39,883 nt of DNA from Clostridium sp. UBA4108 (GTDB lineage Bacteria > Bacillota > Clostridia > Clostridiales > Clostridiaceae), in contig DFXM01000018.1 of assembly GCA_002381695.1 (NCBI GenBank), positions 1-39,883 of the forward strand, read 5' to 3'. Made by a program: the position numbers and the translations under genes. Of the stretch, positions 33,818-39,883 are shown piece after piece (the stretch's first letter is position 1; each line of letters starts with the position of its first letter). The notes below the pieces were generated by a model. That model was given only the letters and a program-made list of their open reading frames with translations. It had not been told where the DNA came from and ran no database searches.

Positions 33818-33853
33818 AATTGTAAACTTTAAAAAAATTATAAGTTTACAATT
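33818..33853. promoter_or_regulatory. BirA-type operator before bioY
   Basis: A perfect 12-bp inverted repeat, AATTGTAAACTT (33818-33829) with 33842-33853, across 12 bases. Counting TTGTAAAC to GTTTACAA the gap is 16 bases, which fits the BirA box of Firmicutes. It covers the expected transcription start, so biotinyl-AMP-bound BirA would block bioY. Confidence 0.82.
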
Positions 33854-33868
33854 ATAAGGGGGATAAAT

Positions 33869-34411
33869 ATGAAGAAGTTAACAATAAGAGATTTAATTAT
33901 GTGTGGACTATTTGCAGCAATAACAGCAGTATTATCTCAAATATCTATACCAATTCCATTTAGCCCGGTTCCATTTACTATGCAAACACTTGCTGTAGCA
34001 TTATGTGGAGTTATATTAGGAGCTAGGAAAGGATTTATAGCACAGCTTATATACATAGCATTAGGAGTAGTTGGATTACCTGTGTTTTCTGGATTTGCTG
34101 GAGGAATGTCTAAAATATTAGGGCCTACAGGAGGTTTCATAATTTCATTTCCTATAATGGCATTAATAATAGGATATTTAAGTGATAGTAACATAAATAA
34201 GCTTAAATTAGGCATTGGTATGACAGTATCTCTAATAATTAGCTATGCTATAGGAGCATTACAAATGTCATTTGTTTTAGGTATAAGCTTTGGTAAGGCA
34301 TTGACTATAGGAGTAATTCCATTCGTAATATTAGATTTTATCAAAATGGGGATAGTTACTGCAATTGGAGAAAAACTTAAAAAAAGAGTAATGATGAGTA
34401 TAATAAGGTAG
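33869..34411 (+). CDS. bioY: biotin transporter BioY (S component)
   Basis: Substrate-binding membrane subunit of an ECF-type biotin importer, 180 residues, about six membrane helices. The family pattern is present: LIMCGLFAAITAVLSQISIPIP, PFTMQTLAVALCG, GARKGFIAQLIYIALG and GPTGGFIISFP. No EcfA or EcfT genes are nearby; they would be shared from elsewhere. GGGGG precedes the ATG. It has its own promoter, BirA-type operator and strong terminator. Confidence 0.93.
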   Translation: MKKLTIRDLIMCGLFAAITAVLSQISIPIPFSPVPFTMQTLAVALCGVILGARKGFIAQLIYIALGVVGLPVFSGFAGGMSKILGPTGGFIISFPIMALIIGYLSDSNINKLKLGIGMTVSLIISYAIGALQMSFVLGISFGKALTIGVIPFVILDFIKMGIVTAIGEKLKKRVMMSIIR

Positions 34412-34423
34412 ATATATTAGGAA

Positions 34424-34470
34424 TAATAAAAACAGAGTGGAAACACGAACATTCCACTCTGTTTTTATTA
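34424..34470 (+). terminator. terminator after bioY
   Basis: A perfect 19-bp stem (34424-34442 with 34452-34470), 9-base loop; the right arm ends GTTTTTATTA. A-rich on the opposite strand, so it may act both ways. Confidence 0.92.
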
Positions 34471-34609
34471 TGAAAAATACGTAATTATTGATGATACATA
34501 CATATACTTATAATATATTGCGAAATATTTATTTATATTTTAATTAATTATTCGTATTATTATTGAAAATGAATTATGTGTTTGATAAGATATTTATGGG
34601 GTGATTAAT

Positions 34610-35989
34610 ATGTGTAATAATTATGATGTTATTATAGTTGGAGCTGGAGCTAGTGGAATTTTTGCTGCCTATGAATTAAGTGGTTTGAATTCTAAAGCTA
34701 AAACTCTAATTATAGAAAAAGGAAATAGCTTAGAAAAAAGAAGATGTCCAATTGATGGGAAAAAAATCAAAGCATGTATCCATTGTAAGTATTGTAATAT
34801 TATGAATGGATACGGTGGAGCTGGAAGTTTATCTGATGGAAAATATAATATCACCAATAATTTTGGTGGAGATTTATACAAATATATAGGTAAAGAAGAA
34901 GCTCTAGATCTTATGTATTATGTCGATAAGGTACTTTGTGATAATGGAGGAAGTGATGCTAAACTATACTCTACAGCAAATAGCTCTCTAAAAACAGAGG
35001 CCTTAAAAAATGATTTACATTTGTTAGATGCTAAGGTTAGACATCTAGGAACTGATAGAAATGTTAAAATTCTAGGTAATATGTATGATAAATTAAAAGA
35101 AGAAGTAGATATGATATTTAATACTGAAGTTATTGATATAGAAAAGCAAGAAGAGGAATTCATAGTAACTACTGAAAAAGGGCAATATAGATGTAACGAT
35201 TTAATTATTGCTACAGGACGTTCTGGATCAAGATGGGCATCTAAAGTATGTGAAAAATTAGATATACCAACTAAGAGCAATAGAGTAGACATTGGAGTTA
35301 GGGTAGAGCTACCAGCAGCAGTTTTTGAGCATATAACTTCAGAAGTTTATGAAAGCAAGATAGTTTATAGAACTAAAAAGTATGGTGATTTAGTTAGAAC
35401 TTTTTGCATGAACCCTCATGGTGAGGTTGTTAGTGAGAATACTAATGGAATAGTAACAGTTAATGGACATAGTTACTCAAATCCGGAGCTTCATACAGAA
35501 AACACTAATTTTGCCTTATTAGTATCTAATAGCTTTACAGAACCATTCAAAAATAGTAACGAGTATGGAGAATCTATAGCAAAGCTAAGCAATATGCTAG
35601 GAGGAGGAGTACTTGTACAACGATTTGGAGATTTAATAAAAGGTAGGAGAACTAATGATCATAGAATGGATAAAAGTTTTATAAATCCAACTCTAAAGGC
35701 TACTCCAGGTGATTTAAGTTTAGTTATTCCCAAGCGTCAACTAGATGCTATTATAGAAATGATATATGCACTAGATAAAATAGCTCCAGGAACAGCTAAT
35801 GAAGACACTTTACTTTATGGAGTAGAGGTTAAGTTCTATAATTCTAACGTACAAGTAGATAATAATTTAGAAACTAAAGTTAAGAATCTATATGTTCTAG
35901 GTGATGGTTCAGGAGTTACCCATTCACTTTCACAGGCATCTGCCAGTGGTGTTTATGTAGCTAGAATTTTGAATGAAAAATATAATTAA
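34610..35989 (+). CDS. FAD-dependent oxidoreductase, COG2509 type
   Basis: A 459-residue flavoprotein. The Rossmann motif VIIVGAGASGIFAAYEL is at residues 7-23, the ATGRSGSRW segment is in the middle, and the C-terminal FAD motif is YVLGDGSGVTHSLSQASASG. A four-cysteine cluster sits near the N-terminus: Cys46, Cys56, Cys59 and Cys62 (RRCPIDG...CIHCKYC), then GYGGAGSLSDGK. The family is annotated only as uncharacterised FAD-dependent dehydrogenase; the cysteines could bind iron-sulfur or zinc. I choose the ATG at 34610, after GGGGTG; that GTG is in frame but forms the ribosome binding site. Confidence 0.82.
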   Translation: MCNNYDVIIVGAGASGIFAAYELSGLNSKAKTLIIEKGNSLEKRRCPIDGKKIKACIHCKYCNIMNGYGGAGSLSDGKYNITNNFGGDLYKYIGKEEALDLMYYVDKVLCDNGGSDAKLYSTANSSLKTEALKNDLHLLDAKVRHLGTDRNVKILGNMYDKLKEEVDMIFNTEVIDIEKQEEEFIVTTEKGQYRCNDLIIATGRSGSRWASKVCEKLDIPTKSNRVDIGVRVELPAAVFEHITSEVYESKIVYRTKKYGDLVRTFCMNPHGEVVSENTNGIVTVNGHSYSNPELHTENTNFALLVSNSFTEPFKNSNEYGESIAKLSNMLGGGVLVQRFGDLIKGRRTNDHRMDKSFINPTLKATPGDLSLVIPKRQLDAIIEMIYALDKIAPGTANEDTLLYGVEVKFYNSNVQVDNNLETKVKNLYVLGDGSGVTHSLSQASASGVYVARILNEKYN

Positions 35990-36036
35990 TTATACTAAAT
36001 AGAGATTAATTCAGTATAAGAAAGAGAGGAATTCTT

Positions 36037-37323
36037 ATGTCAGCATTTGTAGTACTAGGAGCTCAATGGGGAGATGAAGGAAAAGGTAAGATGACTGACT
36101 ATCTTGCAGAGACAGCCGACGTGGTTGTAAGATTTCAAGGTGGTAATAATGCAGGTCATACAGTTGAAGTAGGAGAGAAACAATATAAGCTGCACTTAAT
36201 TCCATCAGGTATATTATATAGTAGTAAACTTAATATTATAGGAAATGGTGTAGTTGTAGATCCAGAAGCACTATTTAAAGAAATGGATTATTTAAAAGGC
36301 TTAGGAGAGGATATAACTCCAGCAAGATTGCTTGTAAGTGATAGGGCGCAGGTTATAATGCCATACCATAGGATATTAGATACGCTTAAAGAAGAGGCAA
36401 GGGGAAAAAATGATATTGGAACTACTAGAAAAGGTATAGGACCATGTTATACAGACAAATTTGAAAGATGCGGAATAAGAGTATGTGATCTTATTAAACC
36501 ACATGTATTAAAGGAAAAATTAGAAGAGTATTTAAAAGATAAAAATGATACTATTGTTAAACTATATAATGGAAAAGCTTTAGATTTTAATGAAATTTAC
36601 GAAACTTATGTAAAATATGGAGAGAGATTAAAGCCTTATGTAGCTGATACATCGGTTAAAATATATGACAGCATTAAAGCTAATAGGAAGGTTTTGTTTG
36701 AAGGAGCTCAGGGAACACTTCTTGACATAGATTTCGGTTCCTATCCTTTTGTAACATCCTCTAACACTATATCAGGAGGAATATGTACAGGAGCAGGAAT
36801 AGGTCCTACTATGATAGATGGCGCAGTCGGAATAGTAAAAGGATATACTACAAGAGTTGGTAAAGGACCATTCCCAACAGAACTTAACGATGAAACTGGT
36901 GATTGGATAAGAGAAAAGGGATTTGAATATGGAACTACAACTGGAAGAAGTAGAAGATGTGGATGGCTGGATTTAGTTATATTAAAGACAGCGGCAAGAG
37001 TTTCAGGATTAACTAGTTTTGGAGTAACTAAAATAGATACGTTAGCAGGTCTTGAAAAATTAAAGGTATGTATTGGATATAAATTAGATGGGGAAGTAAT
37101 AGATTATTTCCCAGCAAGCCTTGATGATTTAGCTAAATGTGAACCAGTATATGAAGAGTTTGATGGATGGGATAGCAGTATAAATGATGCTAGAAGCTAT
37201 GAGGAACTTCCTGAGAATGCTAAGATATACTTAAAGAAAGTAGAGGAGTTTACAGGGGTTAAAATATCAATAGTTTCTGTAGGACCAAGAAGAGATCAAA
37301 CAATGATGGTTGGAGAAATATAA
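36037..37323 (+). CDS. purA: adenylosuccinate synthetase
   Basis: Converts IMP, aspartate and GTP to adenylosuccinate in AMP synthesis. The N-terminal GAQWGDEGKGK, NAGHTVE, GIGPCYTDK, EGAQGTLLDIDFGSYPFVT, GYTTRVGKGPFPTE and GRSRRCGWLD segments are all present. The length, 428 residues, is normal. AGAGAGG precedes the ATG. It follows the flavoprotein gene by 48 bp and may be co-transcribed. No PurR-box or riboswitch was seen. Confidence 0.97.
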   Translation: MSAFVVLGAQWGDEGKGKMTDYLAETADVVVRFQGGNNAGHTVEVGEKQYKLHLIPSGILYSSKLNIIGNGVVVDPEALFKEMDYLKGLGEDITPARLLVSDRAQVIMPYHRILDTLKEEARGKNDIGTTRKGIGPCYTDKFERCGIRVCDLIKPHVLKEKLEEYLKDKNDTIVKLYNGKALDFNEIYETYVKYGERLKPYVADTSVKIYDSIKANRKVLFEGAQGTLLDIDFGSYPFVTSSNTISGGICTGAGIGPTMIDGAVGIVKGYTTRVGKGPFPTELNDETGDWIREKGFEYGTTTGRSRRCGWLDLVILKTAARVSGLTSFGVTKIDTLAGLEKLKVCIGYKLDGEVIDYFPASLDDLAKCEPVYEEFDGWDSSINDARSYEELPENAKIYLKKVEEFTGVKISIVSVGPRRDQTMMVGEI

Positions 37324-37340
37324 AATAATATTATATAAAG

Positions 37341-37380
37341 ATAAAAGATGCAGCTTTATTAGTTCGCATCTTTTATTTTT
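37341..37380. terminator. bidirectional terminator between purA and MerR gene
   Basis: An 11-bp stem ATAAAAGATGC (37341-37351) with 37366-37376, 14-base loop, then TTTT. The stop codon of the converging MerR gene is in the loop. Confidence 0.85.
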
Positions 37381-38198
37381 ATACTTATTTCAAACAGAGA
37401 CACATCTTCATGAGTTATAGGAATCCAAGATAATAAGGCCGTTTCATAGAAATTTCCTTCCACTTCAATATTATTATTTACTATATATTTGTATAGTATT
37501 TCATAGTATTTTATCTTTTTTTTATAAGAATCTATATATTTTATACATAGATAGTCTCCAGCATTTAAAGTGGAAATAGGTAAATTTAGTTTTATATCCT
37601 TGGGTATTTCAACAAATGTATTTAAGTATTTAATAGTTCTATTTTTTACAAAAGAATTATAACTCACTGTAAGTCCTACTTGCTCTAAAAATGGAATACC
37701 ATTTTCTTCAAAGATATTCATAGCCTTTCTAAGGGGTATTTCTAAGTCATATAAATCACTATTCTCGTTATAATTGGATTTAATGGGGAGAATATTCATA
37801 GTATCCATATGCTGAATATAAACCATATTTAAATCTTCTAAATCAAAATATTTATCTATTTCTTTAAGCTTATTATCGATTATAGATTTTATATTCTGAA
37901 GTTCTTTTATTTTTTTATCTATGTTATTATGTTGTTCGTTTAATGCTTGGAAAAATAAATTTATGTCACTGCCGTTAGATAATATCTCTTTAATTTTCTC
38001 CAAGGATAAACCAGAAAATTTAAGATATTTAATTACGTCCAAAATAAAAAATTGTTCTATGGAATAGTATCTATAACCAGTGTTTTTATTAACGTAACTA
38101 GGTTTAAATAAATCAATCCTATCGTATAACCTTAGAGTTTGTATAGATAGGTTATGAAATTTTGCCATATCCCCAATAGATAAGTATTTTTTATTCAT
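37359..38198 (-). CDS. MerR-family regulator with effector-binding domain
   Basis: A 279-residue transcription factor of the BltR/BmrR type. The MerR HTH and wing come first (YLSIGDMAKFHNLSIQTLRLYD, then KNTGYRYYSIEQF). A dimerisation coiled coil rich in Lys/Ile follows at about 75-125. The C-terminal GyrI-like effector domain is at about 130-279, with LPISTLNAGDYLCIKYID and a terminal beta strand. I choose the ATG at 38198, after AAAGGAGG; the longer frame upstream overlaps the flavoprotein gene and has no ribosome binding site. Its ligand is unknown. Its partner gene is the flavoprotein 31 bp upstream; no drug pump is near. Confidence 0.87.
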   Translation of the reverse strand: MNKKYLSIGDMAKFHNLSIQTLRLYDRIDLFKPSYVNKNTGYRYYSIEQFFILDVIKYLKFSGLSLEKIKEILSNGSDINLFFQALNEQHNNIDKKIKELQNIKSIIDNKLKEIDKYFDLEDLNMVYIQHMDTMNILPIKSNYNENSDLYDLEIPLRKAMNIFEENGIPFLEQVGLTVSYNSFVKNRTIKYLNTFVEIPKDIKLNLPISTLNAGDYLCIKYIDSYKKKIKYYEILYKYIVNNNIEVEGNFYETALLSWIPITHEDVSLFEISIKIKDAN

Positions 38199-38229
38199 AA
38201 AACCTCCTTTAAATAAATTATGAAGCATT

Positions 38230-39462
38230 TTATTTAAGTATTGAATAAATATGCTCAATAGACGCGCTTGATGAACTCCAAGCCCATTGCAGATTAAAAC
38301 CACCACAATCTCCATCTACATCCAATATTTCGCCTCCAAAGTAAAGTCCTTTTACTAATTTAGATTGAAGAGAAGTACTGTCTACTTCTTTAGTATTAAC
38401 TCCACCTAAGGTTACTTGAGCATTCTCAAAGGAATTTGTATTAATTACCTTAAAATCCCAAGCGTGAAGCAGGTTGTATATGTTGGTTTTACTTTTATAG
38501 TCTAGAGCGTAGGTGGACATATGAATATCTTCAATACCAGCTTCTTTTAAAATTACTGGTATGAGTTTTTTATTTATAATACCTATAAGATTAGTATAGA
38601 TACTTCTATAGGAGAACATTTCAAAGTGATTTTCTAAAAAATCTACCATTTCATTATAAGGTAATGTGATTAGACTTATCTTAAGAGATACTTCATTGTT
38701 ATTAAGAATTCCTTTTGAAGCAATTCTACTTAATTGAAGTATAGGAGGCCCAGAAATACCATAATCAGTAAATAATATTTCTCCACTCTCTTCTTTTTGA
38801 AATACATTATTCACTAGAATTTTACAAGTTCCTTCAAATTTAACTCCAGAAATAGCATTTAGTCTATTATACTCTAATTTTAACTGCACAAGACCAGGTG
38901 ATGGATTTATTATAGTGTGACCCAATGATTTCGCTAATTTATATCCAGAGCCATCAGAGCCTGTCTTTGTATAACTTTTTCCGCCAGTGCATAATAGTAA
39001 GTTTTTGCATTGAAATACATCCTTAGTATTACATATGACTTTAAAATTCTTTTCCTTAGATATATTTGTAACTTTGCTATTCAAGTATATAGGTATATTT
39101 CTATCCTCCAAATTAATTCTAAGAATATCTATAACAGAAGAGGCTTGAAGGCTCATAGGATATATTTTATTTTCATCAAGAACCACTGTGTAAATACCCA
39201 AGTAATTAAAAAAGTTTAAAGTGTGATTAAGATTGAATTTCTCTAATATATTTTTAAAAAAAGATGAATTATCGCTGTGAAATCTATTAGCACTTAGCTG
39301 ATTATTGGTTATATTGCATCTACCATTTCCAGTAGTTAATAATTTTTTACCTATTCTATCATTTCCATCAATAATAGCTACATCGATACCTAAATCTTTA
39401 GCTTTAATAGCAGCCGCTATACCACAGGCGCCACCACCAATAATAATAAGATCATGATACAA
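38230..39462 (-). CDS. HI0933/YhiN-family flavoprotein
   Basis: A 410-residue NAD(P)/FAD-dependent protein. The Rossmann motif is LIIIGGGACGIAAAIKAKD, followed by the family signature GRCNITN and, near the C-terminus, GGVNTKEVD and GGEILDVDGDCGGFNLQWAW. The family's biochemical role is unsettled. The start is TTG at 39462, 7 bases after GAAAGGAGA; an ATG 23 codons upstream has no site. It is the first gene of a two-gene operon with the MerR regulator, both facing the fork. Confidence 0.87.
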   Translation of the reverse strand: MYHDLIIIGGGACGIAAAIKAKDLGIDVAIIDGNDRIGKKLLTTGNGRCNITNNQLSANRFHSDNSSFFKNILEKFNLNHTLNFFNYLGIYTVVLDENKIYPMSLQASSVIDILRINLEDRNIPIYLNSKVTNISKEKNFKVICNTKDVFQCKNLLLCTGGKSYTKTGSDGSGYKLAKSLGHTIINPSPGLVQLKLEYNRLNAISGVKFEGTCKILVNNVFQKEESGEILFTDYGISGPPILQLSRIASKGILNNNEVSLKISLITLPYNEMVDFLENHFEMFSYRSIYTNLIGIINKKLIPVILKEAGIEDIHMSTYALDYKSKTNIYNLLHAWDFKVINTNSFENAQVTLGGVNTKEVDSTSLQSKLVKGLYFGGEILDVDGDCGGFNLQWAWSSSSASIEHIYSILK

Positions 39463-39766
39463 ATTAAAATCTCCTTTCAGTTCTGAATTAGTATTAGGCA
39501 TATGAAATATTATAGTTATAAGTATATCCAACTTTTTTTAGTTCAACAAGGTAGGTAATATTGTATAAATTAATTGTATTATCAATTATGTAATCGAAGA
39601 ATAGATTATAAAGTAAAATAACATAGTAATGTTAAGAATACGAGAAATATTCATATATTAATACTACATTATATCGAAAAACTCTAAATATTATTAGAAT
39701 ATAAGCAAATTTTATAAAGAAGATTAAAATTTTGAAAAAATAAATAAAATAGTTTTTAAAAAAGTG
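39463..39766. other. intergenic region between flavoprotein and tRNA operon
   Basis: AT-rich, with no gene, tRNA or strong hairpin that I can see. It must contain the promoter of the leftward flavoprotein operon, but no convincing -35/-10 pair stands out. Confidence 0.4.
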
Positions 39767-39795
39767 TTGACATTAGATTAGAATTTTTGTATTAT
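39767..39795 (+). promoter_or_regulatory. promoter of the tRNA operon
   Basis: TTGACA (39767-39772), 17-bp spacer, TATTAT (39790-39795). A 6-bp hairpin, TGTCGG/CCGACA (39802-39807 with 39813-39818), lies in the leader before the tRNA. Confidence 0.8.
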
Positions 39796-39841
39796 AATAC
39801 ATGTCGGGTGAGCCGACAAAAACAAAAGCAAAAAGACATAT

Positions 39842-39883
39842 GGCTCCTTGGTCAAGCGGTCAAGACACCACCCTTTCACGGTG
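39842..39883 (+). tRNA. tRNA-Glu(UUC), truncated by window edge
   Basis: The 5' acceptor strand GGCTCCT is followed by a D arm (GTCAAGCGGTCAAGAC) and a complete anticodon loop CTTTCAC with anticodon TTC. The 3' half of the anticodon stem starts (GGTG) and the window ends. Compared with clostridial tRNA-Glu, the visible half is normal. Further tRNA genes may follow in the same transcript. Confidence 0.92.

Noticed and set aside
34918..35292. 124-codon leftward frame opposite the COG2509-type flavoprotein
   Set aside because: Antisense to a well-supported gene, with composition typical of antisense AT-rich DNA.
35990..36036. Purine riboswitch or PurR site before purA
   Set aside because: The gap is only 47 bases and holds just a ribosome binding site.
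38199..38315. Longer N-terminus for the MerR regulator
   Set aside because: It would overlap the flavoprotein gene, lacks a ribosome binding site and adds 39 residues before a normal MerR start.
1..39883. Mobile elements, prophage or CRISPR arrays
   Set aside because: No transposase, integrase, long terminal repeats or regularly spaced repeats were seen; the gene order is conserved core genome.

Overview
This is the replication-origin region of a low-GC, spore-forming Firmicute, almost certainly Clostridium in the strict sense. The case rests on three things. The gene order is the clostridial oriC order: rpmH-rnpA-yidD-yidC-jag-mnmE-mnmG-rsmG-noc-parA-parB on one side, and dnaA-dnaN-yaaA-recF-remB-gyrB-gyrA on the other. 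The DNA is strongly AT-rich, with AGGAGG-type ribosome binding sites. Sporulation-linked genes (yyaC, lonC, a SpoIIIJ/Jag pair) are present. I cannot name the species.

Origin and left arm (1-10.7 kb): oriC is bipartite. Nine DnaA-box-like 9-mers lie upstream of dnaA (10223-10574). Between dnaA and dnaN there is a complete unwinding element: paired DnaA boxes, a short G/C run, DnaA-trios and an AT-rich stretch (8595-8669). Transcription runs leftward with the fork as dnaA-dnaN-yaaA (terminator 7208-7241), then recF-remB-gyrB-gyrA (terminator 1176-1219). A stand-alone D-aminopeptidase gene (dppA) points the other way. At the left edge is the promoter and leader of an rRNA operon reading out of the window.

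Right arm, translation and segregation block (10.7-20.5 kb): a consensus promoter drives rpmH, then rnpA, yidD, yidC and jag (L34, RNase P protein, membrane insertion). mnmE-mnmG-rsmG-noc follow (tRNA and rRNA modification, nucleoid occlusion). parA-parB-DUF4446 come next. Two perfect 16-bp parS sites bracket parA-parB-DUF4446, and each is the core of a long palindrome followed by a T-run. They look like transcription terminators that also serve as ParB loading sites.

20.5-25 kb: a leftward pair (class V aminotransferase, then YyaC) diverges from a rightward yedF-DUF3343 pair. The aminotransferase, YedF and DUF3343 resemble a selenium/sulfur-handling cassette. DUF951 and rpsF-ssb-rpsR follow; rpsF has a leader that fits the S6:S18 autoregulatory RNA.

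25-39.9 kb: MazG-like, YybS-like membrane protein, gdpP (c-di-AMP hydrolase), rplI, lonC, dnaB, a TM2-domain protein, a YhaM-type exonuclease, bioY behind a BirA-type operator, a COG2509-type flavoprotein and purA. A head-on pair (HI0933-type flavoprotein, MerR regulator) follows, and a tRNA-Glu cut by the right edge. I saw no insertion sequence, prophage or CRISPR. Most of the window is ordinary core genome. The unusual material is in the regulatory DNA: the parS-terminators, start-codon hairpins before the TM2 gene and lonC, palindromes at oriC, and a Noc lacking its membrane-anchoring N-terminus.
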